From: Pyrocephalus nanus
Taxonomy: Eukaryota > Chordata > Aves > Passeriformes > Tyrannidae
Length of the DNA stretch: 64,000 bases
Direction of reading: 5' to 3'
Assembly: GCA_038380795.1 (NCBI GenBank)
Contig: CM076266.1
Span: 32,996,145 to 33,060,144, forward strand
The first letter of the stretch is position 1; every line of letters starts with the position of its first letter. The position numbers and the translations under genes were made by a program. Under the pieces are notes generated by a model. The model did not search any database. It was not told the DNA's origin and worked only from the letters and a program-made list of their open reading frames with translations. This document shows, piece by piece, positions 51,601-63,351 of this stretch.

Positions 51601-53982
51601 ATTTCAGTGCCAGTTTGTTTCTAAAAATTATCTTTCGTGCATCTGATCTTTCTGCAAAGTTCTTTTTGACAAGGGCAGAGCATACAGCTTAATGCACGTG
51701 TTACACTACAAAACTTTCGTATTAAGTAGGAAAGACAAACTGATTGTTCTAAAGCAAACAATCTTATTAACCTCAGGGCTGCCCTATTCTGGTTACTGGT
51801 CAACTACAGTCTTCACAATCAAGTTAGAAGACCCCTTTAAAAAGGATTAAGCAACTGTATTATCAAGAGGTCACAGAATAAGGGCAAGAATTAGGCTCTC
51901 TCTTTGTGATATCCATGCACTTAACTACCTGTGACTTTGCATGAACCCAGGAAATATTATTTGTCTGTATATATAATGTTTTACACGCAACGTGATAAAT
52001 CCATCTGCATGGGTAGTCATGATGCTGCACTGGCACTGAATGCCACCTTTCCCAGGCAAGGGCAGCTGTTCATTCATAACCATCTTTCCTTAACTGAAAA
52101 ATTAGGGGCTTCTATTTCCAGGAAGCCATAGGTCACTAGCATTAGGCAATAGATGAGCTTAATTTTTTACATACCTCCAAACAAACATTAAAAAAAAAAT
52201 CAGTTGCAATCAACACAACATTAACATACTGTATTGTAATATTTCACATATAACATGTCACCAAAAACTCAGTATTGAGCAGGCAGGAATTTGATGAATC
52301 AAGTAGATGAAGCCAAGATGTAGTTATTAGATGCATTACATCTTTAGCACATCATCTGTAAAAATGTCCAGGGTAAACTAACGCTCCAGGGGAAACCTGA
52401 CCTTTAAGAGGCTCCCTAATACTACATCTAAATTAATGTCAGTGACAGGCACTTCAATCTAAAATAGCAGGGTTCTTTCATTCTATCTACACTATCTATT
52501 CATCCATTTATTTGTGTGTAAAATGTGTGTGTGCATAAATGGATTTGTGTCATTCTGGCACTGGGGGAGTGGGTGGGGAATAAAAAGAGCTCATAGATTT
52601 TTTGATTTCTATTCCTTACTACTCCCATGAATATTGTTCATTTTGGAAGATTCATTCAGAATATTTTAAGCAAAAAAAAATGTTAGGAAAATTATTTTTT
52701 ATAGTAACTGAATCTACTTTCTCAAGTAGGTAGCAACCTTATAATGCAAAATAAACATGCTTGAATGGACGGAACTCTTGCAGCAATCAATAAACAAAGC
52801 AATGCTGAATTTGTTTTAAAGAGCTGGGCTGGGCTCTGACATGACTGGTGGTCAAGATAAAAATCATAATTGAGATCAGTTTTGCCATTTCAAAACAAAA
52901 CACTGAAATAAATGCAGTAGAAGATGCATTTGTACCTTGGAGGAAAAGAAACAAACAAACAATACACTTCAAAATTCTGATAATAAAGTAAGTTCATGGC
53001 AGTTAGTCAAACCAGTGCTAACTATGGTGGTCAAACCTTCACTCACTTCTCTTTTACATTCCATTTTGGAGGTTTTATAATCATGGGGGGCAAGGTTTTA
53101 TGACCAAGGGGAGAGGCAACTGCACTCTGACTACCTTCTTCCAGGCTTCTTATGGTGCTTTTCCTCCCTTGCCAACACCTCAGAGAAGACCAAACCCACC
53201 AAGACGTGCAGTCCTTTGTCCCTCCACTCCTCACAGACAACTGTGTAGTGTGTTTTTAAGAGATATGTGTTCATTCAATAGAAGCTGAGATCTGTTCCTT
53301 GATGCAAAGGATTTACACCTTGCTCCTAAATGAGGACAATGACATTAACTAGATCTCAGTGAACTAAAATTTCCAAGTCTTTTCACAATTTGTTGATCAA
53401 GAACATTTTTATTGGAACATTTTTCTTTTCAAACCTCAGTTCCATAATAAACTATCCTCTAATTGGTCTTTAGGCAATGAGGAGCTACCTTGCATTTTAG
53501 CTATATTATACATGGTTGTATTTTCTTACAAAGGCACAATTGATCAGGAATTACCATAATCCCACACAGAGAAGGAGTCTTAGAAGCACTGAGTGCATAA
53601 AACATTAATGTCAGTAATGCAGACATGACAAGTTTCAACTCTCCTTTCAGCTAAACAATCTGCCTCTTTCATACTAACATCACCATTCAGCCCATGGGCA
53701 ACATAAACATTGTCAAACCTGGTTTCAATATAAAGAGAGTACATTAATGTTCCCACTAATATACATTTCCCAGTAACCACTCTATTAGATTGCTTAGTTC
53801 AAGCTGCATGACATATCCCATAACGTATCAGACAGTTCAGATTCACAAACTCAGATATTGCAAGTATTAAAAAAAACTTCTTTTGTGCGTGTACTCAAAG
53901 AGACCTGCTAATACAAAAACTCCCATGAGGCTCTCATGAAAGTGCGCCTGTGTGGAACACAGCCCTTCTCTGTTCAGTGTGG
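48685..53982. other. unassigned unique sequence
   Basis: No gene or transposon recognised. T/G-rich low complexity lies at about 48778-48825. Other features are short homopolymers only. Confidence 0.5.
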
Positions 53983-54060
53983 CTTTTTGTTGTGTTTTGT
54001 TTTGGTTTGTTTTGGGGTTGTGTTTTGTTGTTGTTTTTTTTTTTTTGCTTTTTTAATTTT
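53983..54060. repeat. T/G-rich low-complexity tract
   Basis: Repeated TTTTGTTTTGG and TGTTG words passing into a run of 13 T (54034-54046). It keeps a phenylalanine/cysteine-rich plus frame open by composition alone. Confidence 0.85.
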
Positions 54061-56609
54061 GGATGACAGTCTCTCTCTTACTTCTTCACATAGCCGAAGT
54101 AAAAGGATACAAAAATAAAGAGACGCCATTAAGAGCAGATAACCCTTCCTGTAACCTCAGATAGTGCATCCAAAACCTGTGAATCCAGTGATGACTCTTT
54201 TCACAAAAGCAAGCCAGTTAAGTGGCTAATAAGTTTAACGTACATGATGTCGAAATTCCCTGATTTAGTCCACTACAGACCCTCTCTTATAAAAAAGACC
54301 CCATTCCAGACACAGGAACTTTGTCTTTTGCCTCATACTTGGTAGCAGTGCAGCAGCAGCCCTAGGGTAAATGGACATGAGGAGCTCCCACACTGCAAGG
54401 TAACCTCATGTGAGCCTCCTTAACAAGCCCATAGTCCCACAAAGCACAGTGCACATACTGTACAAGCAGCGTGCTACAGACAACATTACTGTGGTCTCCC
54501 ATGTCAGTCTGGGTTACAGGGTGGTTTAGTATGGGCTGGGGACCAATATACTAGGAGCTCACACTTCCAATTTTCACATTCAGCAGCTGGAAAGGCAAAT
54601 ATCCTCAGCCAGAAAGTTCATTAACCCGGAGATTTTCCATGGCCAGGCTTCCTCAGTATTGCAGTAAGATGCAATTTTACGTTTGGGTTATGGTATTTTG
54701 AAGTACTTAATGTAGCTGGAAGCCAACAAATACCAGCTAACTTTACCCCTGAGCTTGATAGCGTGTTGTGCAAAATATATCCGCTTTGAAATAACAAGAC
54801 TTTAAAATTGTTTATGCTTAACATGGTGAAATTAAACACAGAGTCAGACACACTAACTTCTACTTTATTGAGTAACACTTAATACCTTAAAGAAGTGAGA
54901 AACAGGAAAGAGACTTAGGGATTTAGAGAGCAGCAGGGAATTACCATGAAGCCATCTGATTTCTCAGAAGGAAAACACTGAAAGTTGAAAGTGAAATTGA
55001 ATTAATCCTAGAAATATGTAATGCATATCCCCCACTAATCAGACTATGGGGAGCACTCAAAGTAGATAAAGGAAGGTCCAATCAACTTTTAAAAAGAAAC
55101 AATATCCACTCTGAAGTCCTCTGACTCTTCCAGGTTCAATAAATTTGACCCCGAATATATAAGTCTGGATTGGCCCTGATCTCACAGAACAGATCCTCAA
55201 AAGGTGTAAAGCAGAACAACTCCACTGACTTCAAAAGTTTGCTCAGTCTCTAAATCCAGATGTCTGTGTGTAGTCATGAATTCCTGATTTCAGTATACTT
55301 TAACACTGCTAAGGAGCAGTAGAGGTTTAAGTTGCAGTTGCTGCTAAGTAAAAAATTAATTAATATGCTAATTAAAATTAACACCTGCAAATATTCTACA
55401 TATTCTGATTAGCAGTTGAGATTGATACCATGTATTCAGGTTCAAAGTAATTTTGCTTTGGGCTTCAAAGCTCACTTTTAACTTCAGCCAGCTTCCACTG
55501 TCAAGTTTCCAGGATAAAGTTCAATAAAGTTTACTTACTATTAAGAGTTAAGTCATTAATGTATACTGCACACTTTTTCATGTACAGTGTGCCTACTGAA
55601 ATGTAAGTCTTCAGAAGCAATGATCTGAATATTGTATTATGTCAAACAAAAGAAGGTCTGGCCCAAATATCCCAGTCAGGGCTATTTAAACCATTCAACA
55701 GTCCGATTACTCATACTATGTCAGACCTTCCAACTCCATGAGTGTAAAATTGTTCACACTCAGGCAGCTAGGGTAGGCTTGTACAGATAGGCTTGTACAT
55801 TGTGAATAATTTTGTGTGTGTTTTCAAATGTAATTGCCAGAAGAAATGTAACATGTAGGCTTGCAGCCTCAAGTGCAATTTTCTGACAGCCACAATGGTG
55901 CAGGCTACAGATTAACATATGTGCACTTCCAGTTAAAAGTGAGGCAAGTCCATAATGTTGGGACCAAATAATATCCCGTCATACACAGGATTCTCTAAAA
56001 CTTGAAATAGAATAAATTAACATGGAATAAATTCACTTGCATTATTTAACATACAAGTGATTTCTGAAGATGGTATCGTTATCTGTCTGTATAGCTCATT
56101 TTGGAAGACGATTATCTACTTTTTTCTTTCCTTCACTGATTAGATGAATGAACTGCAAGACCTTCTAAGTATGCCCAAGAAGTATGTACTCTAACAGATC
56201 TCCAAAAATAGGATTCCAAGATCCTTACCATGGCTCCACTGTTTCTGGAGAGTTATGGGAAGAAAACAACCTGAAAAACAGATGTTAAGAAATTGTTCTT
56301 CCGACACATTCCTTCATCTCAACAGAAGCAGCATTTCAGGTGCTTTTTGCCTGTACAATCAAGAATGAGTTCAACCTTGCCATTGTTAACAGATTTTCCT
56401 GAAATATGAGTTCAATTCACCATGCATCATACACTCCTATTCTTTCAAAAACTGAAGCTGCATGCTATGATAAAAATACAAAAAGAATTATAAATGCATG
56501 TCCCAACAACAGCCCAGCATACCTTAGGTCTAGCTGGTGAATCACATCAAGTTCTCACATAATCACCTCCGAGGTTGTGGCTCTCCTACTGACTATGTGC
56601 ACAGTAAGC
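54061..56609. other. unassigned unique sequence
   Basis: No gene or transposon recognised. A small 14-bp tandem duplication lies at 55774-55801. Confidence 0.5.
55774..55801. repeat. 14-bp tandem duplication
   Basis: TAGGCTTGTACAGA directly followed by TAGGCTTGTACATT. The two units differ only in their last two positions. Confidence 0.75.
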
Positions 56610-56630
56610 GGGGGGGGGGGGGGGGGGGGG
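56610..56630. repeat. poly-G homopolymer (21 G)
   Basis: A pure run of 21 G between GCACAGTAAGC and CTCCGATCATT. Runs of this length are unusual in AT-rich bird DNA. It may be a real G tract able to form quadruplexes, or a sequencing or assembly artefact. Confidence 0.85.
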
Positions 56631-57559
56631 CTCCGATCATTATGAACTTTGATGAAAAGACAAAGTAAAATTCTGAATGTACTACTTTTCACAAGGTCAG
56701 AAAATAAGACTCATGCAAGAGAAAATAAAATGAGGATACTCTTTCTTGACACCTGCCTGAGTGGGATACAGAGCCAAACGCTGGGGAAGTGGACAGGTCT
56801 TGCCCAAAACGAAGAACCTAATTCTCCAGAAGTAGAAAGAAACTGAAACATACAAGTGTAAGCAATTATGAGGAAACAAACCCTGCTACTTAGATGTAAT
56901 CCATTAATAACTGAGAAATGCAATTGCCTTATTTCTTATTATTTTATTGGAGACTATTTCCTTGAAACAGTAGTGTAACAAGCCAGCAATTCATTAGTTC
57001 AACAGCCAATTTTTAAAAGACACCTACTGTCCTCATCTCTTCTCCATACTTGACCACTTAAATCCAGCATTGTGTTTTTCCCTTCCACACTAAGTGCATG
57101 CATACCATTCTAAGCAGCATCATACAATCTTCTTCTGCCACACTGCTTGGAGACTTGGGGGATCCCCAGGCAGGAGTAATCCGTGTTACCTAACCCATGG
57201 CGCAATTGATTCCACCTGGGTGGCTGACAGAGACCTCACTTTCAATTTATATCATGATTTCTTCTCTGCCAAAATGTCACTGCTGAGGTGCCACCAACAA
57301 TGCATGTTGTGTAATGGAGACCACCATGCTTGGGGCAGGCAGAGAACTGAAGGCTCCTCTGTACCTTGCAGACATGCCCACACTTGGAGAGGCAAAGCTG
57401 ACTGTAAGCTGCTGAGCCACTTCCCTGTGAATTAGTTTTACTGCTGCGGCTTGACTCCTTAGTTTCATTTCCTTCTCCTTTCAAATGGATGCTGTAATAC
57501 AGTCACACTGCAGAAATCTGTATCTCGGTCAGTACAACAATCTGCGGAGCCATACAGCC
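56631..57559. other. unassigned unique sequence
   Basis: No gene recognised. The plus frame over 57094-57435 is of chance length. Confidence 0.45.
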
Positions 57560-58860
57560 CTCTGATATTTAGAAGACTGGTCCTGATTCATCACAGCTTC
57601 CTTGATGTCTTAAAACGTCTTGGCGAGGTCACAGGGTGCAGGCTACAATTTCCTTCGCCTTTTTATTTGTATTAATCAGGAGTTTGGGGACTGTGTATCC
57701 CTGTGTTTCCTGGCCGGCTCCAGGCATTACTGCATCACAGCGGCACCTGGTGGGACAGGTCAGGGCTGGAAAACGCCACTGCCCGCCCCGCGGCCCCGGC
57801 ACAGACATCCACAACAAAACCAAAATTAGCTCTGTTTTGCTCTGGCAGGTCTTTCTAACATCTGTTGCTGTGAAAAGTTCAAAATTATTATCACTGAACC
57901 CTACCCTGGTATTTGCTAAAGAGATGCAAAATGCTGGACGGGGAACAGACTGAACTGCAAGCCACATCTTAGAAACAGCCTGCAACCCGAGGGATCCAGG
58001 AGATGCTGCACATAGCACCAAAAGGAAAAAAATAATCTGATAAATAACTCATCTCCAAAGCCTCTCAACTTTTGATCCATTAGCCGTCATTAAAAATTTA
58101 TAAAAGTATATTAGAAGTAAAGCTCGGTTCAACCAGCCACATGTATTCTAGCAAGAGTGACACACTGAGCCCTTTTCTTTTGATTACTGCCTTCAATCTC
58201 ATAATTTTTATTTTATGGGACACAAAGCATCAAATTCAGCTTCAGAAATACAATGTTCAAAATATAGTGGCCAATAAATGTTTCATCTTTTTCACAAACT
58301 AGACCTTAAAGAGCTTCAGTTATTTATTTTTATAGCAGCAGCATACATAAGTGTATGACACAGTAAAGGATACTGATCTCTGAAGACCTCAGATTATCTT
58401 AAACTCCAGAAAATCAATATCAAATCCTCTGTTTACGGTACTTTTCATTATTTATTTTAGAGCCTAAGGAAGTGGACAGTGGAGGCTGCCAGTTTTGCAG
58501 AAAAAGAACCTAGCAAAGTTGCCATCAGATTTATAGGTCAAACACTACATTACAAAAGAAATCGTTTACCCCCAACAGCTGAAATCATTGCGGTTCACCA
58601 TAAGCAGAACATTTTTATTAAAAGTCCACAGACTGTTACTACACCTCGATCTAATTACTTTAGTCCTTACACTACAGCCAACTCTGAGTGTGTGTAAGGG
58701 CTCCCATGCAGGTACAGCTGCCTTCCAGGGGCACTGCAAGCAATTTGCAGATTGCAGCCGGAGCAGAGGGCGTTGCTGTGATCTCCAGATGCTCGTGCTC
58801 ACGCACCTCAGCATAGATGCAAATTAACACCAGCCACGTTAGACTGTGCCTGATGTTTTC
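57560..58860. promoter_or_regulatory. candidate regulatory or conserved non-coding block
   Basis: About 1.3 kb without transposons or long homopolymers. It mixes a CpG-dense centre (57711-57806) with AT-rich flanks containing homeodomain-type words such as TTTATTTGTATTAATCAGG (57661-57680) and TTGATCCATTAGCCGTCATT near 58074. An E-box CACCTG lies at 57745. No exon is recognised; overlapping frames at 57629-58021 are kept open by GC content. The call rests on sequence texture and would need conservation data. Confidence 0.25.
57711..57806. promoter_or_regulatory. small CpG-dense patch
   Basis: About 95 bases with at least seven CpG dinucleotides, including GCCCGCCCCGCGGCCCCGGC. It stands out against a CpG-poor window. 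It is too short to count as a CpG island by the usual length criterion. It may be a remnant of one, or the core of a regulatory element. Confidence 0.4.
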
Positions 58861-59479
58861 AAAACTACCAGTCCTTGATTAATTTTTAAAAAGTGCAAGT
58901 TCACGGCACACATGAGAAGAGGGGAAAAAGAAGGAAAAAGGAATAAAAGAAAAAGTCTGGAGAGCATTATTCCCTAAAAATACTTGGATAGAGGGAACAT
59001 CCAAAGATAAAAGTAAGGATTTTTATCTCTTAAAAAAAAATTCACCCTTTGTGTTATGGTTGCTGTGCTAAGGAAATAAACTACAAAGTTTGATCTACAT
59101 TAAGTGAAATTCTAAATACCAAAGAACTTAAGTAGATTGATTAAGAACAAGAAGATATAAAGTCTTAAGTAGTGCACAAATTAGCCTATAGAATTATTAG
59201 CTTAAAATGCAAAAAAGGCCTTAAAATGAAAGGGGTTCTTACTATCACTATCTGTGCTCAACACACATTTTAGAACCAATCCCTCAGTGCTGTAATGATT
59301 CTGGCATCGTTTTCAGGTACCTGAAATAAAAAATGTAAAAGATAACTCTGATTGCAAGAACCTTTCTCTTCCCTTTAATTCTTCATACCAACATTAAAAT
59401 GTCACAGAAGAATAGTGCTGCTACTATATAAAATGACTGCATACTCTATATATTAAACACTGTGATCTGTTCTTGTGAC
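58861..59479. other. unassigned unique sequence
   Basis: No gene or repeat recognised. Confidence 0.5.
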
Positions 59480-59520
59480 AAGCACAAGGATATAGATAGA
59501 AGCACAAGCACATAGATATG
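59480..59520. repeat. 20-bp tandem duplication, imperfect
   Basis: AAGCACAAGGATATAGATAG followed by AAGCACAAGCACATAGATATG. It is a two-copy tandem repeat. Confidence 0.6.
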
Positions 59521-59689
59521 AAGAATTGTTAGAATGATTACAGGCACTGGAATAGTCCTGCAGGGTAGAGACTGGAAACACTGAAGGGAATCCTTTTAGC
59601 TTAAAGATGAGATGTCTAATAGAAGGCATGTTTGAGGTTTGAGAAACAAGACAAGATACATTAGACATTCCTATTTATAACATACAATA

Positions 59690-60015
59690 ATTTGTGGAAT
59701 GCACTGCTACCACAGCACACTGACATCAAAGCACGGCAAAATTCAGATAAGGTTTAGATAGATAACATGAAATTGAAGTGTTACATCAGAGGAGATTTAG
59801 GAAACACGAGGGATTTAAGATTTTTTTCTTTAGACCAAAGTCTAACTGACAGGATTAAAAAAACATAATGTGAGAGACATGTGAAAGTTTATTGTAAAGT
59901 TTTATGCACTTTTGCCTGAAATACCAAGCTCCAGCCTGTCTCAAGAGAAAGGGCAGTTTCTTAGATGGACCACTGGTTTGATCTGGTATGGCAAGTCCTG
60001 TATTCTTATGTTCCT
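59690..60015 (+). mobile_element. ancient CR1/L3-like LINE 3' end
   Basis: Ordered diverged matches to an old CR1 3' region: TTTGTGGAATGCACTGCTAC, a decayed 'gattggacatttatatggataac' segment (GGTTTAGATAGATAACATGA), a segment recalling 'tctgaagcatctggtactggccactgtcagagacagg', then CTTAGATGGACCACTGGTTT, GATCTGGTATGGCAAGTCCT and GTATTCTTATGTTCC. The last part is the hallmark ending of ancient amniote CR1/L3 elements. All frames are broken. This copy is much older than the CR1s that end in intact octamers. Confidence 0.85.
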
Positions 60016-63000
60016 AACAGATAATCTGCGGTAACTTGAGTGACAATGGATGGGTACCCATCCTAGGGAAAAAAATATTTTATCATTCTACTTCTCAGTG
60101 CACTGAACTGAATTATGTTAGGTTAAGTGTTGTCACACTGAATAATTTCAGGCTCTATCACATGTCCAAAGATACAACTCAGTATAACATGTAGGACAGT
60201 GCACTTGAATTTGCAGCAGATCTAAACTGAGAGTGAGGGAAAAAAACATAAACTTGAAGTGTAGTGAAACCCAGAGTACTTACAACAGTAGTAAAATCCA
60301 TGTTAGAATACTTTAATTCAAAATGCTGTCCAATTCCAGAAATAGATATTGCTCAAAGATATAAAACACCTGGCTCTCCTCATTGTATAATATAATCACA
60401 AACTGTGCTTAATGTCAAAGAAATTCAAAGGCATCTCTCATTAAAACAGTTGTGAGGGTAAAAGAAAGCTGAAAACCTCTTAGCTTCTTGGAAAAAGAGA
60501 TCACAATAGGTCAATGTGAAAAATTCATTGCACTGCATTAAAGCATATGAATTTTTTTGTCTATAAAACATGAGAAGAAGCTACCACAAGAGTCAGGAGT
60601 GAGAATCTCAAGATTTCCCCACTTCTTGGAAGCTCAGGCTTAGGAATAGGGAAGACCTATGTACCTACAACCCACATAACAGTGCTCAAATGTTCATCCC
60701 CCCACAATAATGTTTCTGTTTGATATCCTTGCTCCTCCTTGTTACTTATGGCTACTAATTATAATTTTAAACAATTTTCTACAGGTTATTTTGTGAAACA
60801 GTCACCTTTGCAGAGCTTTCAGTTTAAGTATGAGAACAATTATCAGCAAAAATAAAAATGAGAGGAAGAAGAAATGGGGCAACAGAACACCTGGAAAAGG
60901 CAAAGCTTGCAGCAACAAGATTACATGGACACTCAAGACCAATGAAGATGAGTGTATTTTGTGTCTCGTTAAAGGTAGTTTGCTTTTGGTTTTTCATTGG
61001 GGTTTTTTCTTTGTTTTTAATAAACTAATTTAATTTATTCCATTTACAATACTAAAGGAGTGGTACATAAATGAAAACAAGGCAGTGAGTTGGCAGAGAC
61101 TTACTATTATACTCATCAGTTATTATTATAATCAATATAATTATGAAAATAGTGACTTTGCACAAAACCAATACATTGCACTCAAAAGCCTGGTAAAAGA
61201 ATGGTCACCTATCAGCCTCTGCTTCCCAGTACAGATAGCATAAAAAACACCCCAAAAAAGTCATGACTTTCAATTACTAGTTCCTCATCATCAACCATTC
61301 TACAGGTGAGGTGGTGACTGGAGTCACCACAGACCAAGCCTGGGGCTTAGCCTGCTCAGTTCCCGACGCCTGTGGGTCACTTGGTCTGTTGTCCTACTCA
61401 TATCCCTTCGCTGCTGTATCCCACTCACTTCTCAAAGACTCCCAAAAATGTACTCTGGGCATGTATTTTAACTGTCTTTGGCATTTGCTTGTAAGCTTAG
61501 GGTACATATTTGCCCAGCTGACTACCTAAGGCCCACAGCTGCATTATGCCAGATATTCTTCAAGTCGCAGTCAGTACTTGGGAGATCTAGTTACTCAGAA
61601 AACAAAACTCCCCACATCCTATCTTCTGTTCAGACATGTAACATGTTGAGATGAACCCTTTCATGTCTAACTACCCAAAATCCTTGTATATCCTTAGTGG
61701 CTTTGAATGCACGTATTTCCAAACATGAGCTGAGCAGAGCACGAGCAGAGAACATTTCTGCCTGCCGTGATGCCTACCCAACACAGACATCCTAACCACT
61801 GTCCCCCAGGTTTCTGAAGGCAGAGAAGAGAGCCCTGCTGATGGGCTGTCTCCAGTACGACGGATAAGTGGACATGGATGCCAGCGAGGAGGAGAGCTGT
61901 GTGAGCCACTGCCTGCCTTCCACCTCCCTGCTTCCTGGTGATTATGTGCAGACAGCTACTCACGTATCTCAAAGCTTGCAGAACTAGACCTGGGTCTGTA
62001 TTTTAGTGTTTGCTTTTCAAATTATGCATTGAAAACAATAATTTGAGGACACATAAAATAAATGCTTTTTGACAGTCCATACAGCCCCACAGCTAAAACG
62101 TTTCAGCAGTAAGATTTCTCTTTTGGCTTTTCATACCTTTACACAGAGATTCTCCAGAAAACATCTGAGATTTGGTGTTTGACAGCTCCACATGTTTTGA
62201 GAATCCTAATATCATGTACAAGATGGTCTGATTTTAAAATAATAATTCCTTATAATTATAGAATTCTGAACAATTTATTGCAGAATTAATTATGTTTATG
62301 TGGCTCTTTCATTACGTTCCAAGAACAACAGGTCAATACCAGATCATACAGGAAGTGCCAAGAATTACTTTTAAGGTGAAATTCAGCAGCCACCCATTTT
62401 CTGCCATGGCAGTATAGCCATTTTGACAAGCCCTACACTGCCTGTGCTATGCAATGCTGCAAGTAGTTCACAAACAAACAACAAAATGTTGCTGGCACCA
62501 TCTGCTCCTTGGAAACCTGCCAACCAGCCTCCAAACCACAGAGAGGAGCCTGTATGGGATTTACTCTATATCCATCCTTTCTGGAGCTTTGGCTTTTGTT
62601 GCTGTCCCCAGTAGCCCTCCCAGCAGCTGTAGATAGAGCTTTGATCCATTTATGAGAAAAAAATCTGCAATCTATTACCAATTTCCATCATACTCATCGA
62701 GATGACCCTGTCTCCTCAGTTACAGCACATCTACACTGCTCTGTCTGCAGTGACCCAAAGTCATAGAACATTTTGTCTTCAGTAGTTATAGATAACCTGA
62801 ACATTGTGAAAACTAGGAACAGGTATAAGAGGAGTATTTTGGCAGTAACTGAAATGCAGCCACTTCTGAAAAGGACAGAGCAGATCTCAAGCACACAACA
62901 TCGTTCATTAGCATTTCAGTGACAAAGTGGGGGCTATGGTTTATAACTTTCATAGTTGACAGTAAATAGACAGGAAGCTTGCAAGGACAATGTCTACAAA

Positions 63001-63063
63001 TTTGGTCCACACACTAGAGGTAACAAACTTCCTCCTGAAAATGTTACAGGATCTTTTGTGTCA
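60016..63063. other. unassigned unique sequence
   Basis: No gene or transposon recognised. A perfect 9-bp inverted repeat with a two-base centre lies at 61311-61330. A GC-richer stretch at about 61700-61930 has an open minus frame without recognisable content. Confidence 0.5.
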
Positions 63064-63122
63064 CATATCTTGGAGGGGGAAAAAAGAAAAGGGAAAAGGA
63101 AAAAAAAAGGGGGGGGGGGGGT
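63064..63122. repeat. purine tract ending in 13 G
   Basis: An almost uninterrupted A/G run of over 45 bases, from GGAGGGGG through GGGAAAAGGAAAAAAAA into 13 G at 63109-63121. It is able to form non-B DNA and is likely to be length-variable. Confidence 0.85.
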
Positions 63123-63332
63123 GTTGTAAGGCTACAGGGAAAGAAAATCTTCCATAAATTCCATAGTGACACTGCTAACAATTATCTGAAATGCAGTTTA
63201 TTAATTTATCATAGTCAATAATAACTGGTTTGTGATATAATGAATGCACATTTCACCTATTTTATACTTATTTGTAATTAATGCACCCAAAGCATCACTT
63301 TTGTCCTATTATTTTTCGTACCAAAGCTTAGG

Positions 63333-63351
63333 TTTTTTTTTTTTTTTTTTT
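63333..63351. repeat. poly-T homopolymer (19 T)
   Basis: A pure run of 19 T with no associated element visible. Confidence 0.85.

Noticed and set aside
57629..58021. 130-codon minus frame and overlapping 105-codon plus frame
   Set aside because: Both strands are open over a CpG-rich patch with few stops; no protein family recognised.
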